From NCBI RefSeq assembly GCF_022627955.1, contig NZ_JABXGD010000006.1, positions 1-64,000 of the forward strand: a stretch of 64,000 nucleotides of DNA. Direction: 5' to 3'. Position numbers and translations under genes: made by a program. How positions within the stretch are numbered: the first letter of the stretch is position 1; every line of letters begins with the position of its first letter. Source of the DNA: Microbacterium sp. C5A9. GTDB taxonomy: Bacteria > Actinomycetota > Actinomycetes > Actinomycetales > Microbacteriaceae. The notes beneath the pieces are model-generated. The model worked only from the letters and a program-made list of their open reading frames with translations. It made no database searches and was not told where the DNA came from. Below, piece after piece: positions 52,125-60,339 of the stretch.

Positions 52125-53305
52125 GCGTCCGCACCGCCTCGTCGCCACTCGGCCGCCGTCCCCGGCGCAGGATCGCCGTGCACGTAGACCGGCCGAGTGA
52201 CGATGCGTCCGTCGACGACATCCCCCGTCGGGGCGAGCACTTCGCCGACCCGCCGCACGCCGTCGGGATCGCGCACGCAGTGGACAACCAGGTCGACCGA
52301 CCGGGCGAGCGCCGGTGCGACGAACGAGCGGTCGATGTTTCGGCCCGCGAGCAGCGGGAGGAGCGCGAGCTTCTCGAGGGCCTCTGACGCCGAGTTCGCG
52401 TGAACTGTCGCCGCCCCGGGGACGCCCGTGTTGAGCGCCAGCACCAGGTCGAGCGCCTCCGCCTCGCGCACCTCCCCCACGACGAGGCGATCGGGACGCA
52501 TTCGCAGCGCCTCCTTCACGAGTCTGCGGAGCGTGATCTCTCCCGACCCCTCGAGACTCGCCTGCCGTCCCTGCAGCGCGACCACGTCAGGGCCGTCCAC
52601 CGCGAGCTCGAACGTCTCCTCGACCGTGACGATGCGCTGGGCGTCCGAGCACGAGTCGAGCAGCGCACCGAGAAATGTGGTCTTGCCCGTGTGCGTGGCA
52701 CCCGAGACGATGACGCTCCGCCCCTCTCGCATGGCGGTGCGCAGCATCTGTGCGACGTGATGCGGCACCGTCTCCGTGGCGACGAGAGCGTCGAGAGACC
52801 GAAAGCGAGGGAGGAACTTGCGGATGTTCACGGCCCAGGACCCCCACACGACGTCGGCGATGGCCACATGCAGACGCGACCCGTCCGGCAGAGAGGCATC
52901 GACGAAGGGCTGGCTGATGTCGACGCGACGCCCGGTCGACTGCAGCATGCGTTCGACGAGGTCGCGGAGCATCGTCTCGGTGAGGCGCAGATCGACCCGG
53001 CGCGCGACCCCGTTCTGTGCGATGTGGATGCTCTCGGGGCCGTTGAGCCAGATCTCCTCGATCTCCGGGTCGTCCAGCAGGGGCTGCAGCACGCCGAACC
53101 CGCTGACGGCTGCGAGCACATCGCGCACGCAGGCAGCCTCGTCGTCGATCATCGCCTCTCCCCGCGCGAGGGCGACGTCGTTGAATCGGCGGACCTCGGC
53201 GAGCGCGAGTGCCCGCGTCGCGCCGGATTCGAGTGTCGGATCCGTGCCGTCGCTGCGCAGACGCTGCCGCACGCGTTCGGAGACGAGGACGACGGGGAGG
53301 ATCAC
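52121..53305 (-). CDS. TadA-like (CpaF) secretion ATPase
   Basis: 394 residues. N-terminal domain with EIWLNGPESIHI, then the motor: Walker A SGATHTGKTT (201-210), TVEETFEL, the Asp/His-box region, and Walker B RLVVGEVREAE (273 on). Drives Tad pilus assembly. GTG start. First gene of the locus; the CpaE-like ATPase (Rv3660c type) often found upstream is missing, and no prepilin peptidase is present. Confidence 0.88.
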   Translation of the reverse strand: MILPVVLVSERVRQRLRSDGTDPTLESGATRALALAEVRRFNDVALARGEAMIDDEAACVRDVLAAVSGFGVLQPLLDDPEIEEIWLNGPESIHIAQNGVARRVDLRLTETMLRDLVERMLQSTGRRVDISQPFVDASLPDGSRLHVAIADVVWGSWAVNIRKFLPRFRSLDALVATETVPHHVAQMLRTAMREGRSVIVSGATHTGKTTFLGALLDSCSDAQRIVTVEETFELAVDGPDVVALQGRQASLEGSGEITLRRLVKEALRMRPDRLVVGEVREAEALDLVLALNTGVPGAATVHANSASEALEKLALLPLLAGRNIDRSFVAPALARSVDLVVHCVRDPDGVRRVGEVLAPTGDVVDGRIVTRPVYVHGDPAPGTAAEWRRGGADA

Positions 53306-53423
53306 CCGAGCATCCTCGCAACAATCCGTTCCGCGCCGCCCGAGTTATCCACAGGCCGCGATCACGCTGCGGGCGGATCCTCAGCAACGCGTGATCCCCC
53401 GGTCAGTAGACTTATCCCACCGC

Positions 53424-53505
53424 GCGGGAGTGGTGAAATTGGCAGACACGCAGGATTTAGGTTCCTGTGCCCCAGGGCGTGTGGGTTCAAGTCCCACCTT
53501 CCGCA
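53424..53505 (+). tRNA. tRNA-Leu (anticodon UAG)
   Basis: The acceptor arm GCGGGAG pairs with CTTCCGC, the D-arm has TGGTGAAATTGGCAGAC, and the anticodon stem CAGGA-TCCTG encloses TTTAGGT (anticodon TAG). A long variable arm and a GTGGG-TTCAAGT-CCCAC T-arm follow. The long variable arm marks it as class II, leucine. The CCA end is not encoded (CCG follows the discriminator A). Confidence 0.93.
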
Positions 53506-53571
53506 CCGATCAGTCGCATCCCTCGCGACCGACGTCTGTACCGCCGCACAGCTCACTACGACGGGAAGTCC

Positions 53572-54342
53572 ATGCATCACGCCGCCCTCATCCCCTGGCT
53601 CGACCCCGCCACCATCATCGGCTCGGCCGGCCCGTGGGCACTGCTCGTGGTCTGCTTCATCGTCTTCGCCGAGACCGGCCTGCTGGTCGGCTTCCTGCTG
53701 CCTGGCGACACGCTGCTGGTGATCTCCGGCCTGCTGTCACATCCGATCGCCGGCTCCGAGCACGGCGTCTTCGGCATCAACGTCTGGATCGTCGCTCTGC
53801 TCATCGGGCTCGCGGCGTTCGTCGGCGGTGAGGTGGGCTACCTGATCGGACACAAGGGCGGACCTGCGGTCTTCGAACGCAAGGAATCGGGTCTCTTCAG
53901 CAAGAAGAACGTCGAGCGCACGAACGCGTTCTTCGAGCGCTTCGGCGGCATCACCGTCATCCTCGCCCGCTTCGTTCCGATCGTGCGCACGTTCGCGCCG
54001 GTCGCCGCGGGTGTCGGTCACATGCCGTGGCGCCGCTACACGCTGTACAACCTGATCGGCGCGATCCTCTGGGGCTTCGGTCTCACGATGTTCGGCTACG
54101 CGATCGGGTTCATCCCGCCGGTCGCGCACTTCGTCGAGAGCTACATCGATCTGATCCTGCTCGCCGCGGTGGGCGGCACCGCCCTCATCACCCTGTGGCA
54201 CTACCTCTCCGAGCGCCACAAGGCGAAGAAGGAGGCCGCGGCCGGCGAGGGCGAGACCGATGCCGCCGAGGCTCAGGAACTCGCGCTCGACCCCGAGGTC
54301 TTCGACCGCGCTCCCGACTTCGACGGCGACGGCAAGCACTGA
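53572..54342 (+). CDS. DedA family membrane protein
   Basis: 256 residues. SNARE-associated (VTT) fold: FAETGLLVGFLLPGDTLLVISG, GGEVGYLIG, FFERFGGITVILARFVPIVRTFAPVAAG with the key Arg residues, and several helices. DedA proteins help recycle lipid carriers. The charged tail ends in FDRAPDFDGDGKH. ATG at 53572 follows GGGAAG; it begins 66 bases after the tRNA. Confidence 0.92.
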   Translation: MHHAALIPWLDPATIIGSAGPWALLVVCFIVFAETGLLVGFLLPGDTLLVISGLLSHPIAGSEHGVFGINVWIVALLIGLAAFVGGEVGYLIGHKGGPAVFERKESGLFSKKNVERTNAFFERFGGITVILARFVPIVRTFAPVAAGVGHMPWRRYTLYNLIGAILWGFGLTMFGYAIGFIPPVAHFVESYIDLILLAAVGGTALITLWHYLSERHKAKKEAAAGEGETDAAEAQELALDPEVFDRAPDFDGDGKH

Positions 54343-54352
54343 CGCCTGCTCT

Positions 54353-54387
54353 GAAGAAGGCGGGCTGAGCCTCAGCCCGCCTTCTTC
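54353..54387. terminator. Long bidirectional terminator overlapping the ku 3' end
   Basis: A 17-base-pair stem, GAAGAAGGCGGGCTGAG with CTCAGCCCGCCTTCTTC, has almost no loop, so a few central pairs must open. It begins 10 bases past the dedA stop. Its right arm encodes the last Lys-rich residues of Ku. Confidence 0.8.
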
Positions 54388-55238
54388 TTGCCTGCGGACT
54401 TCTTGGCACCCGTCGTGGTGCTCTTCGTGGTCGCGGACGATTCCGAGCGAGCCGCCTTCGTGCGAGCGACGCTGGCGCGCAGCGCCTCCATCAGGTCGAT
54501 GACCTCGCCGCTCTTCGCATCCGACTCGTCGTCGCCGAACGTCTCCGAGACGTCGAAGGTGTCCCCCGCCTCGATCTTCGCGTCGATCAGGGTGCGCAGC
54601 TCCTTCTGGTACTCGTCGACGAACGACTCTGGGTCGAAGTCGGCCGAGTAGCTGTCGACGAGAGAGGACGACAGCTCGAGCTCCTTCTTCGAGATCCGCA
54701 CGTCCTCGTCGAGCACCGGGAACTCCGCCTCGCGCACCTCGTCCGCCCACAGCAGCGTCTGCAGTACCAGGACCTTGCCGCGCACGCGCAGGGCGGCGAG
54801 GCGGGTCTTCTGACGCAGGGTGAAGCGCACGATCGCCGTGCGGTCCGTCTGCTCGAGTGTCTTGCGCAGCAGCACGTACGCCTTGGGCGACTTCGAGTCG
54901 GGCTCGAGGTAGTACGGCTTGTCGAGCGTCAGCAGATCGACCTGATCCGACGGCACGAACTCGACGACGTCGATCTCACGACTCTTCTCGGCGGGCAGCG
55001 CCGCCAGGTCGTCCTTCGTGAGCACGACGGTCTGGCCCTCCTCGACATACGCGCGGTCGATGTCGGCGTAGGCCACGGTCTCACCGCACACCTCGCAGGT
55101 GCGCTGATAGCGGATGCGTCCGCCGTCCTTCTCGTGCACCTGATGCAGGGGCACGTCGTGATCCTCCGTGGCGGAGTACACCTTGACCGGCACGTTCACG
55201 AGGCCGAAGGTCAGCGCGCCCTTCCAGATCGTTCTCAT
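54372..55238 (-). CDS. ku: Non-homologous end-joining protein Ku
   Basis: 288 residues. MRTIWKGALTFGLVNVPVKVY is the bacterial Ku opening. CxxC pair CEVCG at about 49-52, DIDRAYVEEGQTVVL, and KPYYLEP segments define the ring. The C-terminus is Lys/Ser/Thr-rich (GAKKSAGKKKAG), as in DNA-bridging Ku tails. It holds broken DNA ends and recruits LigD, encoded divergently 58 bases away. Start at 55238 rather than five codons upstream. Confidence 0.93.
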   Translation of the reverse strand: MRTIWKGALTFGLVNVPVKVYSATEDHDVPLHQVHEKDGGRIRYQRTCEVCGETVAYADIDRAYVEEGQTVVLTKDDLAALPAEKSREIDVVEFVPSDQVDLLTLDKPYYLEPDSKSPKAYVLLRKTLEQTDRTAIVRFTLRQKTRLAALRVRGKVLVLQTLLWADEVREAEFPVLDEDVRISKKELELSSSLVDSYSADFDPESFVDEYQKELRTLIDAKIEAGDTFDVSETFGDDESDAKSGEVIDLMEALRASVARTKAARSESSATTKSTTTGAKKSAGKKKAG

Positions 55239-55296
55239 GCCCCCAGTGAACACCAGCCGCCGGGGTCGCGGCCAGTACCTTGACTACGCTGGCGTC

Positions 55297-57273
55297 ATGG
55301 CTCCCGAGGCGCAGACCGTGCAGATCGACGGTCGCCGACTGCGCATCACCAACCTCGACAAGGTCGTCTACCCCGAGACGGGGACGACGAAGGGCGAGAT
55401 CGTCGCCTACTACACGGCTATCGCCCCTCACCTGCTCCCCCTGCTCGAGGGCCGACCGGTCACCCGCAAGCGCTGGGTCGACGGGGTCGGCACCGCGGAG
55501 CATCCTGCCGACGCGTTCTTCACGAAGCAGCTCGAGCCCGGCGCGCCCGGCTGGATCCCCCGGCACGAGATCCGCCACTCCGACGGACCGAAGGAGTATC
55601 CGCTCGTCGACGACGTGCCGACGCTCGTCTGGCTCGCACAGGTCGCGGCGATCGAGTTGCACGTGCCGCAGTGGCGCTTCGCCGCGGACGGGCTGCCGGG
55701 CGCACCCGACCGTCTGGTGCTCGATCTGGACCCCGGCCCCGGCGTCGGTCTCGCCCAGTGCGCCGAGGTCGCGCGCATCGCCCGTGGCCTGCTCGCCGAT
55801 ATCGGTCTCGAGCCGGTGCCGGTGACGAGTGGCAGCAAGGGCATCCACCTGTACGCGGGTCTTCCCGGCCAGCAGACCAGCGACGAGATCTCCGCCGTCG
55901 TGAAGGAGATCGCGCGGCTGATCGAGACCGAGCACCCCGACCTCGCCACCAGCACCATGGCGAAGGCGGCTCGGGGCGGCAAAGTCTTCCTCGACTGGAG
56001 CCAGAACAACGGCAAGAAGACCACCATCTCGCCCTATTCGATGCGCGGCCGGGCCCAGCCGTGGGTGGCGGCGCCCCGCACCTGGGACGAACTGGACGAT
56101 CCCGATCTGACGCAGCTCGACTTCGCGAGCGTGCTGGAGCGCGCCGCGTCCGGACTCGACCCCCTGGCGCCGATGGTCGCCGAGTCCCCCTCACGGAATC
56201 AGGCGACTCGACCGGCGTCGGCGACGGCGATGCCCACGGAGCGCGCGGAAGCCTCCAGGCACCGTCCCCGCATCTCGGCGGCGCCGGCAGCACCGGCGCT
56301 CGCCTCCCCTGCATCCGTCGCCCCCATGCTGGCCGAGAACGGTACGCCTGCCATCGCACGCGGTCTCAGCACTCCCTCGTGGGTCGAGGTGAAGTGGGAC
56401 GGCATCCGGGCGATCGGCACCTGGGCCGACGGACGGATGCTGCTGCATGCGCGCAGCGGCACCGATATCACCGGGCGGTATCCCGAGCTCACCGCAGACG
56501 GGTCGCCCTTCCTGCCCGTCGGCGACGCGATCGTCGACGGGGAGATCGTCGCCTTCGACAGACAGGGCCGGCCGAGCTTCTCACTCCTGCAGAACCGGAT
56601 GCACTTGACGCGACCGCGCGAGATCGAGCGGGAGGTCGTGCGGACCCCGATCGTCTACATGGTCTTCGACCTGCTGCGCCTCGATGGACACGACCTCCGC
56701 TCGATGCCCCTCTCGCAGCGGCGCACGCTGCTCGAGGAGGTCGTCTCGGATCTCGACGCCCCGATGCAGGTGCCGCCCGTGTTCGACGACGTCGACGCCG
56801 CCCTGGCCGCGAGCGACGAGTTCGGGCTGGAGGGCGTGGTCGTCAAGGATCCGTCGTCGCGCTACCGTGACGGCCAGCGCTCCCCCGCCTGGCTCAAGCT
56901 CAAGCACACGCGGATGCAGGAGGTCGTGATCGTCGGCATCCGTCCCGGCAAGGGCGACCGCGAGGGCACGTTCGGCTCGCTGCTGCTCGCGGTGCCTGAC
57001 GATGACGGTCTGCGGTATGTCGGACGGGTGGGCACCGGTTTCACCGATCGGATGCTGCGCGACCTGCTCGCTCGCCTCGCGCCGCTGCGTGTCGACGGTG
57101 CACCCCTCGACGGCGTACCGGCGCTCGACGCCTCGGACGCTCTCTGGGTGGCGCCCGAGCTGGTCGGCGAGGTCGAGTTCGCGAACTGGACCCCCGACGG
57201 TGTGCTCCGGCATTCGCGGTGGCGGGGCCTGCGGCCCGACAAAACCCCCGACGAGGTGGTCGTCGAGGGCTGA
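55297..57273 (+). CDS. ligD: LigD-type DNA polymerase/ATP-dependent ligase (no nuclease domain)
   Basis: 658 residues. Residues 10-290 are the LigD polymerase (primase-like) domain: catalytic Asp pair 143/145 in LDLDPGPG and Asp233 in FLDWSQN, with TSGSKGIHLY. An Ala/Ser/Pro linker (295-340) leads to the ligase: nucleophile Lys366 in EVKWDGIR, VDGEIVAFD, GVVVKDPSSRY, WLKLKH. The 3'-phosphoesterase domain of mycobacterial LigD is missing. Joins ends held by Ku. Confidence 0.93.
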   Translation: MAPEAQTVQIDGRRLRITNLDKVVYPETGTTKGEIVAYYTAIAPHLLPLLEGRPVTRKRWVDGVGTAEHPADAFFTKQLEPGAPGWIPRHEIRHSDGPKEYPLVDDVPTLVWLAQVAAIELHVPQWRFAADGLPGAPDRLVLDLDPGPGVGLAQCAEVARIARGLLADIGLEPVPVTSGSKGIHLYAGLPGQQTSDEISAVVKEIARLIETEHPDLATSTMAKAARGGKVFLDWSQNNGKKTTISPYSMRGRAQPWVAAPRTWDELDDPDLTQLDFASVLERAASGLDPLAPMVAESPSRNQATRPASATAMPTERAEASRHRPRISAAPAAPALASPASVAPMLAENGTPAIARGLSTPSWVEVKWDGIRAIGTWADGRMLLHARSGTDITGRYPELTADGSPFLPVGDAIVDGEIVAFDRQGRPSFSLLQNRMHLTRPREIEREVVRTPIVYMVFDLLRLDGHDLRSMPLSQRRTLLEEVVSDLDAPMQVPPVFDDVDAALAASDEFGLEGVVVKDPSSRYRDGQRSPAWLKLKHTRMQEVVIVGIRPGKGDREGTFGSLLLAVPDDDGLRYVGRVGTGFTDRMLRDLLARLAPLRVDGAPLDGVPALDASDALWVAPELVGEVEFANWTPDGVLRHSRWRGLRPDKTPDEVVVEG

Positions 57274-57277
57274 GGCG

Positions 57278-58198
57278 TCAGGCGTGATGCGGTTCGCAGT
57301 CCGACTGCTCGGCGGGTTCGATCTGGAAGGTCGAGTGCTCCACGTCGAAGTGATGGGCCAGACACGACTGCAGATCGCTCAGCAGCTTCGCCGAGCGCCC
57401 GCCGGCGAGCAGATCGGGCTCCACGGTGACGTGCGCGCTGAAGACGGGGGCCCCGCGGGTCAGCTGCCACACGTGCACGTCGTGCACTCCGACGACCCCG
57501 TCGTAGTCGAGAAGATGCTGGCGGATGTCGCTCACGGCGGTGCCCTTCGGCGCCGACTCCGACAGCACGGAGAAAACCTCGCGCAGCAGTGAGATCGCAC
57601 GCGGGATGATCAGCACCGCGATCATGATCGACGCGATCGCGTCGGCGGGCATCCATCCGGTCGTCACGATCACGATCGCGGCGATGATCACCATCGCGGA
57701 GCCGATCAGGTCGCCCATGACCTCGAGGTACGCACCTCGCACATTGATGCTCGTGCGCTGCGCACGACTGAGCAGCCACATCGAGATCGCGTTCGCCACG
57801 AGGCCCACGATCGCGACGACGAGCATCAGCCCTCCGACGACCTCGGTCTCCCCGGGGTCGAGCAGACGTCCGATCGCCTCGATCCCGACCCATCCGGCGA
57901 GGAGGATGAGGATGATGGCGTTGATCAGCGCACCGAACACCTCGGCCCGCTGGTATCCGAAGGTCCGGCGATCATCGGCCGGGCGTGCGGCGACGGCGGC
58001 CGCGATGAGCGCGATGACCAGGGCCGACGCATCGGTGAACATGTGGGCGGCGTCAGCCAGCAGCGCGAGCGAGCCGGTGAGGAGAGCGCCCACGACCTGC
58101 ACGACCATGATCGTCGCGGTCAGGCTCAGCGAGATCGCCAGGAGACGACGATGGCCGGCCGAGCGGATGCCGCCGGGGGCAGGCGCGTGATGGTGCAT
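57278..58198 (-). CDS. Cation diffusion facilitator transporter
   Basis: 306 residues, six membrane helices, His-rich N-terminus (MHHHAPAPGG). Helix 2 has His52 and Asp56 (HMFTD). Helix 5 has Asp163, but Glu159 stands where many zinc exporters have His. A C-terminal cytoplasmic domain (about 215-300) ends with HHFDVEHSTFQIE. Likely exports Zn2+ or a similar metal using protons. Convergent with ligD, four bases apart. Confidence 0.88.
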   Translation of the reverse strand: MHHHAPAPGGIRSAGHRRLLAISLSLTATIMVVQVVGALLTGSLALLADAAHMFTDASALVIALIAAAVAARPADDRRTFGYQRAEVFGALINAIILILLAGWVGIEAIGRLLDPGETEVVGGLMLVVAIVGLVANAISMWLLSRAQRTSINVRGAYLEVMGDLIGSAMVIIAAIVIVTTGWMPADAIASIMIAVLIIPRAISLLREVFSVLSESAPKGTAVSDIRQHLLDYDGVVGVHDVHVWQLTRGAPVFSAHVTVEPDLLAGGRSAKLLSDLQSCLAHHFDVEHSTFQIEPAEQSDCEPHHA

Positions 58199-58388
58199 GC
58201 CCCCAGGCTAGACCGACCTCGGGCACCACCAGGCCTGTTCGGCCCAGTCGGGAATGGTGATGATTCTCAGTTTGACCAACGGGCTCTAGGGCTACCTCGC
58301 CACGATGGACACGCGTGTCCAAAGTTGCGCAGCTCCGAAGGTGTTTCAACCGTCCTCCTCGGTCGTATCACTCATAGGAGGACACATC
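58199..58388. promoter_or_regulatory. Junction between core genes and the integrative element
   Basis: 190 bases between the CDF start and the integrase. It contains TGAGAATCATCACCATTC on the minus strand (58269-58252), a weak Fur/Zur-like site before the CDF gene, and a perfect 16-base palindrome TGGACACGCGTGTCCA (58306-58321) ahead of the integrase. The attachment site (attL) is expected here, but its core cannot be fixed without the right end. Confidence 0.4.
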
Positions 58389-59459
58389 ATGGAGAAGGCC
58401 AAGCAGCTACCCAGTGGACAGTGGCGTCAGCGGTTCACGGGACCTGATGGCAAACGACACAGCACGACCGACACGAGCGCGCGCAAGGTACAGAAGAAGG
58501 CCGCGCTGGCGCTGTCCGACATGATCAAGAGCTACGAGGCGTCGAAGGCCGAGGAGCAGCATCCGACGCGCTTCGACACGTTCGCCGAGGACTGGCTACA
58601 GACGCGGCGTCCGGGGTCTCCGGGAGGCTACGCGGTGTCGAGCTACCGGAAGCGGCTCCACCACCTCGCTGAGCTGAACAAGACGTTCGGGCACCGCATG
58701 ATCGAGGACATCACGCCCGCCGAGATCCGGCAGTGGTGGAACCGCAGGTCCACCACTCCGACGCAGCGCTCCACCCTGTACTGGTTCATCCACGCCATCT
58801 TCGAGGTGGCCTTGGATGACGAGCTGATCCATCGGAATCCGTGCCGGGTGAAAGACGCATCCAAGAAGGCGAGCAAGAAGCGCCCGACGTTCACCGACGA
58901 CGACATGCAGAAAATCCACGATGCTGCCGAGGGCGACATGAAGACAATGATCCTCGTTCTGATGGGCACGGCTCTGCGCATCGGGGAGCTGCTGGCGCTG
59001 GACTGGGCCGACATCGAGCTGCTGGATGCCCGGCTGCATGTCACCAAGCACTCCACGCCCTACGGCATCCAGCCGGGCACCAAGACAGGCGAAGACCACA
59101 CCCGGACCATCGACCTGCCCGCATGGGTGCTGGAGGCCCTGGAGGGCTTGTACGCGGGCTCCGAGGGCGACGGCCCGGTCTTCCGTAACGCCCATGGAGG
59201 GCGACTCAGCATCGACAGCGCAGAACGTCGATTCCGAGTCATCCGATCCAGGGCGGGGCTGGAGGAAATGCACCTCCACGACCTGAGACACGTCGCGTTG
59301 ACGGCGTACGCCAATCAGCATGGTGTGACGCTGAAAGACGTCATGGAGTTCGGAGGACACGTCTCCGAGAGGGTGGCCATGGGCTACCAGCATGGAAGCA
59401 GGGAGCGAGCACAGCAGTTCGCCAGGGAGTCCGTGCCCCCTCGCTGGGTGAGGTCGTGA
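58389..59459 (+). CDS. Tyrosine-type site-specific integrase
   Basis: 356 residues. N-terminal AP2-like arm-binding region (1-45), SAM-like core-binding domain (about 60-150), and a catalytic domain with all key residues: Arg197 (TALRIGE), Lys232 (GTKTGED), His297 and Arg300 (HLHDLRH), His324 (GGHVS) and Tyr333 (MGYQH). AGGAGG lies eight bases before ATG at 58389. Its stop overlaps the next small gene (GTGA). Confidence 0.93.
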   Translation: MEKAKQLPSGQWRQRFTGPDGKRHSTTDTSARKVQKKAALALSDMIKSYEASKAEEQHPTRFDTFAEDWLQTRRPGSPGGYAVSSYRKRLHHLAELNKTFGHRMIEDITPAEIRQWWNRRSTTPTQRSTLYWFIHAIFEVALDDELIHRNPCRVKDASKKASKKRPTFTDDDMQKIHDAAEGDMKTMILVLMGTALRIGELLALDWADIELLDARLHVTKHSTPYGIQPGTKTGEDHTRTIDLPAWVLEALEGLYAGSEGDGPVFRNAHGGRLSIDSAERRFRVIRSRAGLEEMHLHDLRHVALTAYANQHGVTLKDVMEFGGHVSERVAMGYQHGSRERAQQFARESVPPRWVRS

Positions 59460-59746
59460 CCATGCCAATGGATCTCGATGAGCTGCTGGCGCTAGAGGAC
59501 AAGCGAGACGCGGAGCGCTTGTTGTGGGCGGAGGCGGATGCCGCGTTCCGGGCGGACGTCGGGCTGGTGATCGAGATCGCGAAGGCGTCAGCCAGGGCCT
59601 ACGAGAAGCACCAACGAAAGCTGGCTGAGCGCCAAGCCGAGAGGGTGCAGGACGTGGTTGAAGCCGCCCCTCCCGTTTCCAAGATCCGAGCGGCGGAGAC
59701 CGTGGAATCTGCGGACGAGAAGCGGCGACGGCTGGCGCGCGAGTAA
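59456..59746 (+). CDS. Small helical protein after the integrase
   Basis: 96 residues; not recognised. An acidic N-terminus (MDLDELLALEDKRDAERLL) leads into a long predicted coiled coil rich in Ala, Arg, Glu and Lys. GTG at 59456 overlaps the integrase stop, so it is co-translated; ATG at 59462 is an alternative. An excisionase or integrase partner is possible from position but not shown by motifs. Its TAA stop is followed directly by an in-frame ATG that continues the same helical composition. Confidence 0.55.
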   Translation: MTMPMDLDELLALEDKRDAERLLWAEADAAFRADVGLVIEIAKASARAYEKHQRKLAERQAERVQDVVEAAPPVSKIRAAETVESADEKRRRLARE

Positions 59747-59857
59747 ATGCGACGTGCTTGTGCACAGGAGCGCGCTGCGCGGGCCGCTGAGGCTGCGGGA
59801 CAGCGAGAGGCGGCGCGGGCACGTGCGGAGGCATTCGCGGCCTCCCGGGGCATTTGA
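59747..59857 (+). CDS. 36-residue Ala/Arg/Glu-rich ORF, continuation of the upstream frame
   Basis: Starts at ATG immediately after the TAA of the preceding gene, in the same frame, and reads MRRACAQERAARAAEAAG and so on. Composition matches the coiled coil upstream. It may be the severed end of one longer 133-residue protein, a reinitiated peptide, or chance. Confidence 0.3.
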   Translation: MRRACAQERAARAAEAAGQREAARARAEAFAASRGI

Positions 59858-59864
59858 GGCATCG

Positions 59865-60224
59865 TCAGGGGCGGGGCACCTGAAGCTCCGGCAGGCGGGG
59901 GTCGTCTAGCTCGAAGCTGAGATGGCCCTGCTCTGCGGCGTCGATACAGACGACGGCGTCGATGCGCCGGATGCATGCGATGTCTAGAAGGTTGATGGCC
60001 TCGGCCCTCGTGTAGGACGTGAAAGACCCTGCGGTTGGGTGCGCCTGTAGTCCGACGATCCAGTCTTCGGCGTTTTCGCACTCATCGAGGGTGGCAAGGA
60101 TTGCGGACTCACTCTCGCCGGTCTCGTGCTCGGCGGCGACCATGGCGTCGTCGCATGCCGGGCTCACGCTGACGCTCGTGCTGCACGCAGTCAGCCCTGC
60201 GAGAAGCCCGAACAGCACAGCCAT
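59865..60224 (-). CDS. Small lipoprotein
   Basis: 119 residues. The signal peptide MAVLFGLLAGLTACSTS ends in lipobox LTAC (Cys about residue 14). The mature part has four further Cys (PACDDAM, DECENAED, IACIRR, VVCIDA), which could form disulfides. Family not recognised. It faces the integrase genes and diverges from the TIR gene across 115 bases. Lipoproteins in such elements can act in surface exclusion, but nothing proves that here. Confidence 0.65.
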   Translation of the reverse strand: MAVLFGLLAGLTACSTSVSVSPACDDAMVAAEHETGESESAILATLDECENAEDWIVGLQAHPTAGSFTSYTRAEAINLLDIACIRRIDAVVCIDAAEQGHLSFELDDPRLPELQVPRP

Positions 60225-60339
60225 GTGTCCAACTCGTTTTATGAATTCAGTATGGCGGGATGCAATCGCTGCCTGCGGGGCGAGCACGCCGGGACGCTCG
60301 GCCACTAGTAGCCTCGTGATACTCACAAGGGGGATATAC

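Noticed and set aside
53424..53505. tRNA-Leu as the attachment site of the integrative element
   Set aside because: It is almost 5 kb from the integrase, with core genes (dedA, ku, ligD, CDF) between, and no partial tRNA copy was noticed near 58.2 kb.
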